A stretch of 64,000 bases of DNA from [Phialemoniopsis] sp. UDSM-2020 (GCA_018873225.1 JAEILZ010000001.1:8520828-8584827), one strand, 5' to 3'; numbered from the stretch's first letter, positions 11,329 to 23,329 are shown. Notes: generated by a model from the letters alone, not told the origin. Made by a program: numbers and translations.

Positions 11329-13126
11329 ATGACGCAGGCCGACGCCATCACTGACGCCCAGAGCGTCCAGAGCATGCATGCCTCTGAGACGAAGGTAGCA
11401 GCTGGGCACCAGGAAAAAGGCGACATTGCTCTCGGCCTTGCCACCGAGCTGGACGCAGGATATCAACCTTCTCCAGAGGTTGAGCGCAGAGTACTGCGCA
11501 AGATTGACTTCATCCTGCTGCCACTCATCTCGTGCACGGCCACCTTGTCCTTCATGGACAAAGTGTCCAACAACTTTGCTAACAATGTGAGTGGCTTGAC
11601 GGGTGGAAGTCTGATTTGGCTCATGCGTGTGTGTGGAAGCTAACCAGTGTGGCATCATGCAGTTCGGCCTTTCTGATGCGCTCGGGATGCATGGCGACCA
11701 GTTCTCCTGGAGCGCCTCCGTCTTTTACTTCTCCTTCCTGGTCTGGCAGCCTGCGGTGTCGTACATGAACCAGCATTATCCCTTGGGCAAGATCGTTGCG
11801 GTGAGTAATTGACGACAACTACCTTTCTCATTTGGCTCGACTAATGTGTTGTTGGGCAGATCAACTGTATTGGATGGGGTTTCATGGTCCTTGGCCAGGG
11901 CTTCGTCAAGAACTACGCAGGCTTTCTTGCCCTTCGCTTCTTTCAAGGTATTTTCGAGGCCTGCGTGTTACCGACATTCCAGATGATGTGCTCCATTTGG
12001 TGGACGAGAGAGGAACAGTCGCTACGGACCGCTTTCTGGTTCAACTCTGTTTCGGGCATTCTCAGTGGCTTGTTTGCCTATGCCATTGGCCAGTGGCATG
12101 TGCAGCCTGGCTTCAAGCTGTACCAATATCTCTACATCACGTACGGTTCCTTCACTGTGGGCTGGGGGATCATGCTCCTGTTTGCGGTGCCAGATTCCCC
12201 CGTCACGGCGTGGTTCCTCAATCACGAAGAACGACTCGCTGCCGTGGCCCGTGTCAAGAGGAACCAGACAGGCATGATCAACCGCGAGTTCAAGCGGGAG
12301 CAAGCTATCGAGGCTGTTCTTGACCCCAAAACATGGTACTATGTCTTTTTCGCCTTGGTATCTAATCTGGTCAATGGCGGTGTCAATGCCTTCTCGACAG
12401 TCCTCATCAAGGGTTTTGGCTTCAGTAAGTTTTGACAGGCGTGTCATTGTGGCCGAATCTGGCGACTAATACTTTGCAACTAATAGGCACCCTCAACACG
12501 ACCCTCTTATCAATGCCGTGGGGTTTCCTGTCGACCGTCATCAATATCGTCATTGGGCTCTTCATCTCCTATACGTACAACAAGCGTCTATTCTACCTTT
12601 CGGCAATTGCCTTGGTTCCTTTGACCGGCATGGCCATTCAATTCGCGCTTCTCAATGGCGGGGATAGAGGTGTCCGCCTCTTCGGCTTCTATCTTACTGC
12701 TGCGTACAACACACCCTATGTCATGCTTCTGGCACTGATTTCGTCCAACACTGCCGGTACAACCAAGAAGGTCGTTGTGAGTGGAATGGTGTGGGTTTCG
12801 TACTGCGTTGGCAATATCGCAGGCCCATTCTTCTTCCGGGACGAGGACAAGCCGCGGTACCTCATGGGAGTCGGGATGATGCTGGGCAGCTTCATTCTGC
12901 AGATTTTCCTGTCTCTCGGTTTCCGTGCTTACCTGATGCTGCTGAACAAGCGAAAGGATGCGCAGGCAGACCCGGTGAACGACCATCAGGAGGATAATGC
13001 CGCCCACGCCTTTGCGGACTTGACAGACCAGCAGGTAAGACAATTGTCCAATGTTGTGACTCTCAGCATGAAAAGGTCGATGCTAACAAGTGACTGCAGA
13101 ATACGCTCTTCAGATACACGTATTGA
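11329..13126 (+). CDS. MFS permease, anion:cation symporter (ACS, allantoate permease-like) family
   Basis: Five exons, 11329..11586, 11663..11800, 11860..12424, 12487..13034 and 13100..13126, give 511 residues with about twelve hydrophobic helices. The cytosolic N terminus is followed by FILLPLISCTATLSFMDKVSNN at helix 1, RFFQGIFEACVLPTF in the helix 4-5 region and a WWTREEQ motif, all typical of the Dal5/Tna1/Liz1 group. These are proton-coupled plasma-membrane permeases for organic anions such as allantoate, nicotinate or pantothenate. The last exon is 27 bp and ends NTLFRYTY. It is divergent to the TauD gene and in line with the regulator downstream, so uptake of the dioxygenase substrate, possibly a sulfonate, is a reasonable inference. 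Confidence 0.9.
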
Positions 13127-13778
13127 TCGACCAGGGTTTACTCAGTCTGGCTTACCCTAGGACTGCCACTGCTGATTACAGGGAGCTTCTACAAAGCTGA
13201 TAAGGTTGCAACTGCAATGCCTGTTGGATGAGTGTTGTCTGGTGGTTGGACAAGCTAGTAGTTTTCTGGATGACCTTGATGCGGCTGGTGAAGGAGAAGC
13301 TGGCCGTTTATGAGGCTACTCGTAAATCAGTTCTATATATGTTGTCAAGAAGGCAGAGATGTTCCCTCAAACTCAGTCTGCGAAGACTTTTAAGAGCATC
13401 ATTCCCACATCCTGATTTCACGTGGAAACACCGGACATCAGTGACTCTCTAGTGATGCACACAACGATACCACACGTGGGGATTGACCTGTTATGCATAT
13501 TGCGTGGATTGGGCATCGGCTTTTATTTGCATTCAGCATTGGGTGCTCTCTTGCAGCGGCTGTAAGTGCTCCAGAGGGCTCTGTTAGCGGCTGTCACGTG
13601 GGGAAGCAACCAGGGGATTTAGGGCGTCATACAGCGTACACCTTTTTTTGAGACCTCCCCAATCCATTTTCCCTCTCCGCCACCCAGAATTAGTTCGTTC
13701 GGGACCAAGCCTCTACGCTGCCGTATCGCTGGACTGCTGTCGAACGTTGGTACAATAGCACTCGAACGTTGATGTAAC
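13127..13778. promoter_or_regulatory. Promoter region of the Zn2Cys6 regulator, with two CACGTGGGG boxes
   Basis: A 652 bp non-coding interval. The nonamer CACGTGGGG occurs at 13473-13481 and again at 13595-13603. The second is preceded by T, giving TCACGTG, the core bound by the yeast sulfur factor Cbf1 and by other bHLH proteins. The start codon is at 13779. Binding is not shown, and a 9-mer pair could be chance. Confidence 0.4.
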
Positions 13779-16700
13779 ATGGCGAATGTCGAGCAGTTGT
13801 CCCCTCACCGTACACAGTCAGCCGGGTCCGGAGCAGACCCGACCGGAATTGAGGACTCCGAGGGCCAGGGAGGTAGCGCGTCACGAAACACACGGAAAAT
13901 CAAACACATCAGCAGAGCTTGCAATGGCTGCCGCCGAAGGTATGATCATTGTCTTCGACCGCATTGTTGATTACACAGCCCTTTGTCTTTACTGTCATTT
14001 GATCCAAGCAAGAAAAGTGCCACTAAAGCTAAGCCTATGATGCACCGCCGATAGGAAGACTCGATGTGATGGCGAGAGGCCAACATGCGGTGCGCACTCT
14101 GCCTGAACTGCGTGGGCCAACGAGATCCTAACTTTCCCGTAGCACCTTGCATGACCTACAATGACCAGTGCACCTACGATACCGCCCGAGACAGAAGGCG
14201 GCCAGTGTCCAAGGCATATGTGGCTGCCCTCGAGGATCGTGTCGCATGGCTCGAACGAAGATTGACCGAGCGGGGAGATGGAGAGGAGAGTTTCGACAGG
14301 TCCAGTAAAATAACGGACTCTAGGGATATCGAACAATCTCCAATCTCTTCTCCTGAGAGTGCACCTTTACCGGATGTCACTGCGACTGTCCAGCCTGTCG
14401 AACGGTTGCAGGTAAGTGTGATGTCTAGCAGAAGACAGTCGTCACTTTCAGGACTCCTCTGACTTCCTTGTACCCAACTAGATTGATAATGCCACCGGAG
14501 AGGTCCGGGAGTACGGCCCAACGTCCATGTTTAAACATCTCGAGGCGCCTGGTGGTGTCGCCGCCAGTCCGGACCGTCCTCTGCACTCATCTTACAATAC
14601 CGATACCCACATGCTGGAGGCCGTACTCGATGTTCTCGACATCCCGGCGGGATTTGACGATATCATGCACCGAGAAGCTCTTGACGCCTTCTTCGCTTAC
14701 TTCAATCCATGGTGCTGGTGGGTCGACGAAGACAACTTCCGAAGCGATCTGGGCACCACCGACATCATAGGGACAGGCTCGATAGTCAAACGCACCCTCC
14801 GCACAGCCAGCTATAGTCCCCTTCTGCACCTTGCGGTCCTCGCCATAGGAGTCATGTATCTCAAAGACCTTTCCTACACGATACGGGAGTCGATCGCCAA
14901 TTCTCTCGCACGCAAAGCAGCCTCATTCCTCGAAGAGGAGGTCGAGTCAGCCAGGCTGAGTTCCGTCGCTGGGATGATGCTGCTTGGATCACATCATGCT
15001 GGACACGCCAGGCAAAGTTTGGGCTATATATATGCTGGTGACGGACTCAGGCTGACCAGGATCCGTGAGTCTTACCCTACCCTGTTCAAGCTATGCACAC
15101 GTCGCTGAATCGTCGCACTGTAGTTGGCCTTGGTATTGATGCCTCAACCTGGGTCGAGAAGGGCCGAATCACGATGGGCCAGAAGCGATCACGCGATCGA
15201 GTGTATCATACCGCCTTTATCCAAGACAAACTGTGGTCGACGTATGTTGGGCGAGCACCTGCTCCCAACTTATGTCATTGGCGCATGCCTTCTCCCACGA
15301 TTGCTCCCGAGGAAGACGCCAAACCGTGGTCAGGTTGGGGAGATTCCGACTTGCCCGCCTCGAGCCGGAACTGCTGGATCGCTTCAACGTTCACGTGGAC
15401 CACGAAGCTGGCCAGCATAGTAGAGCTTATCGTGACTAATTTGTAGGTAACACGACTGGAGCCCAAATATTCTTACTGACGGTCGCTGAAGTTATTCCAC
15501 ACGCCGTGATCCCCGTTCCCCGAGCGGACGTAACGCGCGACTCGAGTTATGGTACGTGGTATAATCAAGCCAGCTATATTGTAAAGATTGCGAGAACCTT
15601 GTTGACAGAGACAACATAGCGTCCTACTTGAGAAGTGGAACGAAGAATTGCCTGAACCACTTCGGGTCGGTCAAGCGATATATCGGGGCGGCCAGAGCAC
15701 GGCAACTTTACTCCCTCATGTCATAACATTGAATATGATGTATCACTTTGCCGTGATATTATTACACCGACCTGATTACGTTGATGTCTCGCGGGCGCCC
15801 GGACAAGCCACTACCACGAACAATGGCGAAACAAGTCCAGCTCTGACCGCAGCTGAGAGGTGTAACCAAGCAGCGTGAGTCTTCACTTGGCACTGATACA
15901 TCACTGCAAACACGGATGGGATTTATTCAGCTGACTTCTACCTACATAGTGTACGAGTCCTGCGACTTGCCGAGGTACGTTGCATTCGCTGATGCGCCTC
16001 TTTCAGAGTGCTTCTTCACAATGAACTAGTAACTAAACCTCGAACAGGTCTTCCATAGAACTTTCGGGCTTCACCACGCCCCGGTGTCAATGACCCAGTT
16101 CACCTTTACAGCCGGGACTATTCATCTTCTCGGAGCTGCCAACGGCATAGAACCCGACAAGATCGCGTTTGTCAAGGACTGCGTCGCCGTCTTGCGCTCC
16201 ATCGGGCAGACTTGGAAGTGCGCATCACAAAGCAGCGACGTTCTCGAGCGCCTCCTCCGCGAGTGGCTTGGTAGCTCAAAGAAGGGCGCGGATGCCGAAG
16301 TGCGTATCTCGAATGTCACTGGTGCCGTCAACATCCAGAAGATGCTATTACAGGACCCAGAGGTGGCTCGACAACTACAGCAACTAGGATGGGCTCCTCC
16401 TCAGCCATTGCGGCTGGAAACCACAAGTCAGACGGAATCGCCACCTGCGACTGAGCGGACCCAGGAAGACCTGTCATTATATGATGCACAGCCGGTGAGT
16501 CCCAAAGAAAAGAGTCTTCAGAGGTGTTTTGCAATGTACAGATCTAACATATAGCGGTACCTACAGCCCCCGACACTACCGGTGCCTAGCCTGGGCATGA
16601 ACAGTGCGAGGTGGATATCACCCTTACCAACGGGTTCCTCTTGGACGACAGAGTCAATCCCGTATACTCCCAGCCTTCTCCCCGGTGAAGATCAATCGCT

Positions 16701-16833
16701 CTTTGAAATGTTGATCGGAAACAATGGCATGGCGCCCGAGGCTTGGGCAAATCATTTCAATGAGGCTGCTGGCACTGCTTGGCCGCCTGGATGGGGCGGA
16801 GAGACCTCCTACACGAATCCTTACCAAATGTAA
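13779..16833 (+). CDS. Zn2Cys6 transcription factor with fungal-specific (NirA-like) middle domain
   Basis: Ten exons (13779..13939, 14055..14089, 14143..14411, 14482..15064, 15124..15442, 15492..15551, 15620..15874, 15950..15974, 16048..16494, 16555..16833) give 810 residues. The binuclear zinc cluster uses Cys48, 51, 58, 65, 68 and 75. It is only correct if the 35 bp exon 2 is joined at TGCG/GTGCGC. A leucine/arginine-rich helix (AYVAALEDRVAWLERRL) follows. The middle domain carries HREALDAFFAYFNPWCWWVDE, GYIYAGDGLRLTRILGLGIDAS and YHFAVILLHRP, as in NirA-like regulators. Nuclear DNA-binding activator is the likely role. It follows the ACS permease on the same strand and is the natural candidate regulator of the 5.9-13.1 kb genes. 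The many small exons make individual boundaries less certain than the overall gene. Confidence 0.85.
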
Positions 16834-17568
16834 TTAGTTACTTGGAGACAGAAGCAGGGACAGAGGACATCCAGCCCGCCCCGGAGCCAGTTACCTCATG
16901 CAATACAGAATTAGTTTGCTGCGATCAGAAATTGCATATGCGTGACCTTTCGCCCGTCATGTCGTTTCGCTTCCTACCCTGACTTTGTCTAGAACGCGGT
17001 TTTCTTCTCACCATGAGGATGAACCATGCTTGGCAGTGGCGCTGCTGGTCGTCAGCAGATATGGTTGACTTTGTGATCGGGCATGCACTCCGTCAGATGA
17101 AGAGAGCAAGGGGCTTATCTACGCACAACAAGGTGTTTGTCTAGCGTGTAAGTGCACTTGGCGTGCGCAGGTGTTTGCGGAGATTTGCCGCGGAATATGC
17201 AATTCCGGGCCAGGCGACTCCTCCAGAAACAATTCTGACCAATGAGGAACAACCTGAAGTCATCGACCAACCCCCGGAAAAGCGGGATCCTTTGCTTCAT
17301 GATAGCGACGTTCCACTTCATCTTCGGAAGCAGATCACAGGCCCAATCGCCATCTGCATAAGGGTCAATGGCACGTGGTGTTGCTATGGTCGGTGGCCGA
17401 CTCCGACCGGCCGGGCAGCCCACTAGAAGCATAATCTGTCTGCCCTTCGTAGTCTCTTCCCAGGTCAGGAAACGCCGTCTCAGCTGGAGAACTAGATAGA
17501 CCCTGGAAAGTTTGTGAGGCGAAGACAGTCCAGCCCACATTGCGATTTACACCTCGCCCGTCGTCATC
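16834..17568. promoter_or_regulatory. Intergenic; promoter of HpcH/HpaI aldolase with GGTCGG-N9-CCGACC element
   Basis: A 735 bp non-coding stretch between the first regulator and the aldolase. At 17388-17408 the arms GGTCGG and CCGACC face each other across 9 bp. They are the same six-base arms as the perfect palindrome at 30906-30923, where the spacer is 6. It lies about 160 bp upstream of the aldolase ATG. Spacing is critical for Zn2Cys6 dimers, so this may not be bound by the same factor. Confidence 0.4.
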
Positions 17569-18585
17569 ATGCCTGTCAATATCAATGGTAGCCCGTTGCG
17601 AAAGGCTCTAGAGGAAGGGCGCCACGCTCTTGGAGTTCAGATGGTGATACCTTCGGCGCACGTGGCTCGGGTAGTGGCTGGGGTTCCAGGTCTGACCGTG
17701 AGTCTGATACCAGCTGTGTATGTCTAGGATGAGGAGTACGGCCTGCAACTAACCGCTCCAGCTTTGGCTTCGTGGAGGCAGTACGTCATGATCGATCTGG
17801 AGCACGGCGGGCTGTCCGATATGGAAATGCATGCTTCCATACATGCCATTGCCCCATTTGGTGTGTCGCCCATCGTGAGGCTGCCTTCCGGCGAGCCTTG
17901 GCTCATTAAAAGGGCCCTCGATGCAGGGGCCCACGGCATTGTTATCCCTATGGTCTCAACACCCGTACGCGCGTCGGCGACTAGTCTTATTTTCTGACTA
18001 TGATGCACACATTCTGACATCACACTTTCAGGAAGAGGCGGCAGCCATAGCCAGCGCGGCGCGTTTTCCACCCCAGGGAACTCGTGGCTTCGGGTCGACT
18101 TATTCGCGCGATGCGTTTGGGTGGACAACAGACGATGAATACCGGCTCAAAGCTAATCGAGAGATCATCGTGGGAGTCATGATCGAGACAAGACAGGGCT
18201 TTGACAACGTTGACGCAATTGTCAACACTCCTGGTGTCGGTAGGTGGCGAGCTTGCTTGAGGTGTAGAGCCCTGAATACCTTACGGACTTTGCGATTGAC
18301 CCCTATGCAGATGTGATCTTCACTGGCGAAACGGACTTGTGTCTCAGCATGGGCTACGATCTGACGCCAAACAACCCTCCCGAAGAGGTCATTCAGGCAA
18401 TAGCGCGGGTCTCGTCCGTGGCTAGAGAGGCGAAGAAGTGGCAAGGTGGTCGCATACGACCGTCTACTGGGGGCGTCAAGGACATGATGGCCAGAGGCAT
18501 ACAGATGATTGGTGTTGGGCTGGACGCGTGGGCTCTGCGGGATGTTCTATCTTCTGCGGTTCAGCAGGCAGAAGAGACGTCGTGA
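17569..18585 (+). CDS. HpcH/HpaI-family aldolase (class II, metal-dependent)
   Basis: Four exons, 17569..17697, 17782..17964, 18032..18239 and 18311..18585, give 264 residues, the normal length for the family. Visible motifs are YVMIDLEHGG (strand 2), GVSPIVRLPSGEP with the substrate-carboxylate arginine, ALDAGAHGIVIPMVST, the metal ligand glutamate in MIETRQG, and FTGETDLCLSMGY corresponding to the usual xGxxDLS metal site. These enzymes reversibly split 4-hydroxy-2-oxo acids into pyruvate (or oxaloacetate) and an aldehyde, using Mg or Mn. Exon 2 is set by the acceptor GGCAG before TAC, the only one giving LTYVMIDLEHG. It begins the second catabolic block, ahead of a permease and regulator; the upstream substrate is unknown. 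Confidence 0.9.
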
Positions 18586-18741
18586 AATTTGCTGCTATCT
18601 ATACGGTTTGTGGCTATTCTGGTGGTGAGAAAGAGAGAGAAATACTGGCATGCGACCTAATGTCTTCGACAACCTTCTGACATTTGGCACGCGATCCGAG
18701 GTGGCTGGGCATGGAGAGTCCAAGCTGAATAGCTAAGCACG

Positions 18742-20510
18742 TTACACGACTTCCACTCTTGCAACCTGTTCCCCGTCCTCCAGATCACGTTCTGCTTTGG
18801 TGGTGTGAATAGGTATGTAACGGAAGATGATTGGCAACAGCGACGCCATCACGACACCAAAGCCTAGAAAGCTCGAGACGATGGTGAACCCTTTGGTGTA
18901 GTTGGGTGCGTCGGTGCTGGGCCACAAGTAGCTGCCGTAGATGGAAGACAGCGAGCCGAGCGAATTGACGAGGGCGATGACCACGGCGCGCTTCTCGGGG
19001 GGCTCTGACATGAGTTCCGACGTCCAATTGAGGATGAGGGGTAATGTTAGATAGGTGCCAGCGATGTAGAAGCACATGAAGCCATATCGGACCTTCATGT
19101 TGTTTTTGACAGTGAGGTTGACGACTGCGCTGATGAACCCGACAAGCAGACCACCGGCGATGTGCCAACGGCGATCTTGAAAGCGATCGGCAGTCTGTGA
19201 GAAGACGAGCAGGAAGAGCGTGCCCACTGCCCAGATTGGCACCGTCATCCACTGTGCATCCACGCCCTTGTAACCCATGTTCTTGAGCACCGTAGGAATG
19301 AAGTATGACACGGTCGTGCTTCCATTCTGTGTCATGTAGAGGACAATGAAGAAGTAGGTACGCACGTCGCTTACAGCCGCCTTGACAGACTGCAGGGCCG
19401 TAAGTCGCCTCGTCGTCGTTGCGGAGGCTGCATGGTCATGCATTATGCGGATTGCGGCGAGCTTGCGCTGCTCGGGAGTAAGGCGCTTTGTCGAATGAGG
19501 ATAATCGGGGAGGATGAATATAGAGATCAAGGCAAACCCTATGGTGATGAGTCCTTCGACAAGGAACAACCAACGCCAACCAGCGATGCCGTGTCTCCCG
19601 TCGAGCCTCGCTACCACAGCTCCGGCTATCAGGCCACTAGCAGCTCCAGAAAAGCAGAGGGCAGTGAAGAAGAAGCAAAATCGTTTCGCTAGACAAGTAT
19701 CACCCATTAGATGTGGTCGCCGAGAACCTTGTATAAGAGTTGTCACTGACCCATTTCCATTTTTTTGTACCAGCATGTCATGAGATATAGAACTCCAGGG
19801 AAGAAGCCAGACTCGATGACTCCAAGAAAGAAACGGCACACAAGAATTCCACGGTAATTGTGTACCTGCGACATGCCTGTGACCAATGCACCCCACGCCT
19901 GTTGTTCGTCAGCCAGGCTTTCTGACTCTGTCCCCCCAGGAAACAATGGCACTTACTATCATCAAGCAGGGAAGATAGACAGAAGGACGCGTCCTAGATA
20001 GGATGATATTGGAGGGGATTTCCCAAATGATGTAGCCGATAAAGAAGATCGAGATGAGCATCGAATAATCTGTTGCTATTAGTAGGATTCGGCGTTTGGC
20101 AATTGACCAATCACACAACTTACTTCCATCTGTAAGCCCCAAGTCAACGCTCATTCCGGCGGCATCTGCGTTTCCCTGTCCAGTACATGATAGTGAGCAG
20201 TTGTCTCGATGCCATGCCTTTGCCTTGGGCAGCTCACAATATTGCTGCGGTCTATATACGCCAGGACGCACATGCACCAGAGCATTGGCAGCATAACCAA
20301 GTCGACTTTGAGTAAGAGCCGCTTCTCCTCCTTGGTGCCCGGAACGTAGGCAGCAAGGGCAATGGTCAACTCATCGGCTGGAATGTCACCCTTGAGTTGA
20401 GTTCCAATGCTGTCGACGATGATTTCGCCCTCGGCAGCATCGATTGTGTTGGTTGTGGTTGTAGGTCTGATGGGCGACATGCCTGGGTCTTTGTCCAATT
20501 TCTGATCCAT
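18742..20510 (-). CDS. MFS permease, ACS (allantoate/nicotinate permease-like) family
   Basis: Five exons, complement(18742..19688, 19751..19898, 19957..20069, 20124..20175, 20238..20510), give 510 residues with about twelve hydrophobic helices. Family motifs include LAYIDRSNIGNADAAGM after helix 1, FIGYIIWEIPSNIIL, RFFLGVIESGFFPGVLYLM, WYKKMEMAKR and GWRWLFLVEG. The central loop RLTPEQRKLAAIR is also typical. Proton-driven import of an organic anion across the plasma membrane is the family role. It shares a 431 bp divergent promoter with the Zn2Cys6 regulator at 20942, and that promoter holds a TCGG-N6-CCGA site. It is therefore likely the uptake system of the 17.6-34.4 kb block. Confidence 0.92.
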
Positions 20511-20924
20511 CTTCCCAAGTGAGAATTGATGCGGTGTGCTCTCTCAGCGAGAAATTGGTGGGGAATCTGCTGGAGGACTAATGTCAAAGCCTCGAGTTGT
20601 AGTCTCGCGTTTTGAGCTGCACCTCTGAGATGGCAGTATCCTGGGATTTTATACAAATTGATGGGTGATCTAGGCAGGGGACAAGACATCCCTACGAATT
20701 TGTACCATCTATCTCTTCCCAGGTTCCCACCCTTGGATGGATGGTGGAGTTATGTCATGATAAGCGACGGACTGAACTTGGCCAACTCCATTTCCCCCGC
20801 CTTTGCTGGATCGACCTTATCTCCCCCGCAAGCACAGGCGCTAGCGCAATGCCCGGCTTGCCAAGTTAGTCTGAGGAAATCTCCCCGACTTGACCATAAG
20901 TAGAGCCGTTCTTCCAGTTCCCAC

Positions 20925-20938
20925 TCGGGCCATTCCGA
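20925..20938. promoter_or_regulatory. TCGG-N6-CCGA inverted repeat, I/J-type divergent promoter (permease/regulator)
   Basis: TCGGGCCATTCCGA lies in the 431 bp between the permease (ATG 20510, minus) and the Zn2Cys6 regulator (ATG 20942, plus). The arms extend by one base to CTCGG and CCGAG. It ends three bases before the annotated regulator ATG, so it must lie in the leader unless translation starts at the next methionine (20981). A site there could give autoregulation. Confidence 0.6.
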
Positions 20939-20941
20939 GCC

Positions 20942-23291
20942 ATGAACGGTAATCCCAGATGCCGCCAGAACTCCCCAGTCATGTCGCACCCGTCAACTCC
21001 TCGACCATTGCGTCCCCTCAGCAAACGTGGGCGAGTGTCCCATGCTTGTATCGGATGTCAGCAGAAGAAGCAGAGGGTATGTTCTGGTCTTCAAGTGCTC
21101 CAACCAAGGATCAGATGGCCGTACTAACATGCCTTGTGGCGTGGAAGTGCGACGGGCAGACTCCATCCTGTCGCAACTGCCTCCGGGCAAATAGGGGTTT
21201 GTCTGTCCCAGCCTGCCTGATTCTTCCCAGCAAGTCCAGGACCAAGGACCTGACAATGATTTCCAACGATAGAGTGTATCATCCAAGATCCAGCCACCAA
21301 GAAGAAGCATCCCCGTGGACATATTGAATCTCTCGAGCAACACATTGCTTTACTGGAGGGTGCCCTCAAAGAGCTTAGACCCGGCTTGGATCTTGACCAG
21401 CTCGCCAATAGCCCAGCCGAGCAAGGGACACCTGGCCGTGCCCAGAACCACACGGCAGACGAACCTTGGCAGGGCGATTTCAGTGCATCGCCCACGAATG
21501 CCTCCGCCCCTTCTCAGCAAGAGGCTGCTGTTGGCGGCGAAAAAGAAGGAGTTGGTAATCAGAATGATCTTTCTGGCGTCGGCCTGCTGTATCTACGGTC
21601 AGCCGGCGGCGAGCCGCACTACTTTGGGTCGCCATCGGCCATCTCCTTCTCCAAGATGTTCTCAGCCACATTGCGCGGTGTCAGAACCCAGGCACCGGGG
21701 CTGACGATGGCCGGTGTCACAGACATCTTTGCACGAACCCGGCCGACGCCGACGCCCGTCCCGCTTCCCGACCGATCAGTGACGACCATGTTAACTACAG
21801 CTTTTTTCGACCAGGTGCATCCGCAATTCCCTTTCTTGCACCGGCCAACCTACTTGCAGTGGGAGAGCGACGTCATGGCAGCTCAGGAGGGAGGCTTCCC
21901 CCCCAATCCGGCGCATCTCTTCTTCGTCTACGCTCTCGCCGCTGTTGGAGCATTGATCGGACCACTTGCCGGTGCAACACTTCCCGAGGGTCTCTACGCC
22001 TCAGCCGAAAGCTTGCTAGAGTCCGTCATGCAGCTCAATTCTCTCGAGTCGATTCAGGCGATATTATGCTGCGCCATGTACTCGATGAGATCCCCAGTCG
22101 GGGTTTCCGTATGGTAAGAAACCCAAGCCATTCTCTCCACAACACTCTTCTCACATGAGTTACGGCGGCAGGACCCTTTCAGGGTTTGCACTGAGACAAT
22201 GCATCGAGCTCGGCCTACATCGAAAAATCCCTTGGTCAAAGGTTGAATCGGATGTACTCAAGTGCCAGATGCGAAGGCGTGTCTTCTGGTGTTCCTACAA
22301 CCTCGACCGTGCTGTTGCTGTCACTCTCGGCCGACCGGTGGGGATAATGGATAGTGACATCGACGTCGAATTCCCGCTCGATATCAACGACGAGCATATC
22401 ACCGTGTCAGGACTCTTGGCCGAGCCACGCACCAGCAATACACAGCCACCGACCGTCATTTCAGCAGCGATCCACACAATCCGTGTGCGTCAGATCTGGG
22501 CTCGCATGCAAAGCCTGATGGATCCTATGACGGGAGTCGGGAGCCTTGCTATCGGGTTCGGCGGCGGAAGCCATTCTATGATCGCAGAAGGGTTCAAGAG
22601 GGAGCTGATCGAGTGGCGAGAGACCGCACCGCCACAGCTGCCTACCAATCAGTTGCATAACAACAGCTTCGGATCTCCAGAGTGGTTCGAACTGATGTTT
22701 CATCACTCCATCCTATTGCTACATCGCAACCGGCTCGGCCATGGCGGAGGTCAACATCAATCTCAGCACGACAGTACAGAAGCAATGAGCGCCGTCTACA
22801 TTGAGTGCACCCGTACTGCTCACGACATCTGCCACATATACCGTCGTCTTCTTGTTGGCCAGAGGCTGTCAGACACCTGGGGCGCGCTACACGTCTTGTT
22901 CTTGGGCGGAACGACATTCTTGCACTGTCTTTGGGTAAGCGCAGAGGCTCGGACCTCGTACCGTCTCGATCGGGTTGCCGCAACCTGTACAGCATGTGCA
23001 GTGGTCCTAGCTGTCATGGCTGAGCGTTGGGCAGCTGTAGAACCCTACCGAGATGCTTTTGACATGTTGTCAGACGCAACACAGTCCATGCTTACTGATG
23101 CGATGGCAACAAGTGCCGGTGGTGGAATCAGGAATACTCAGACGACAGGGCTGGAAGCTGTCACCCAGTCGCCAGCCATGCCTGTACTTTCGGCGAGCGT
23201 GAATGATCATCTCTCAGACTACTTGTCACATATCGCAGAAGTAGGCATGTGTTCTTCGGTTGAAGCACTGTTGTGCGATATGATTGAATAG
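20942..23291 (+). CDS. Zn2Cys6 transcription factor, Ppr1-like DNA-binding region
   Basis: Four exons, 20942..21076, 21148..21196, 21273..22113 and 22172..23291, give 714 residues. The zinc cluster is CIGCQQKKQRCDGQTPSC then CRNC and C, with Cys36, 39, 46, 53, 56 and 63, and is split over three exons. The linker DPATKKKHPRGHIESLE (67-83) matches the DPAT-PR-LE linker and coiled-coil entry of Ppr1-type factors, which recognise CGG-N6-CCG. A fungal-specific middle domain follows: VHPQFPFLHRPTYLQWE, TLSGFALRQCIELGLHRK, RRRVFWCSYNLDR and LGRPVGIMDSDIDVEFP. It is a nuclear activator, most likely of the surrounding catabolic genes, since exact TCGG-N6-CCGA sites recur in their promoters. A downstream start at 20981 is possible. 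It converges on the RidA gene with 38 bp between stops. Confidence 0.92.
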
Positions 23292-23329
23292 ATGGTACTG
23301 TTCAAAATCAACAAAGCTCCTAATATCGA

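Noticed and set aside
17698..17727. Very short intron alternative in the HpcH/HpaI aldolase
   Set aside because: It would be 30 bp and gives a non-homologous insert; the 84 bp intron ending at 17781 restores LTYVMIDLEHGG.
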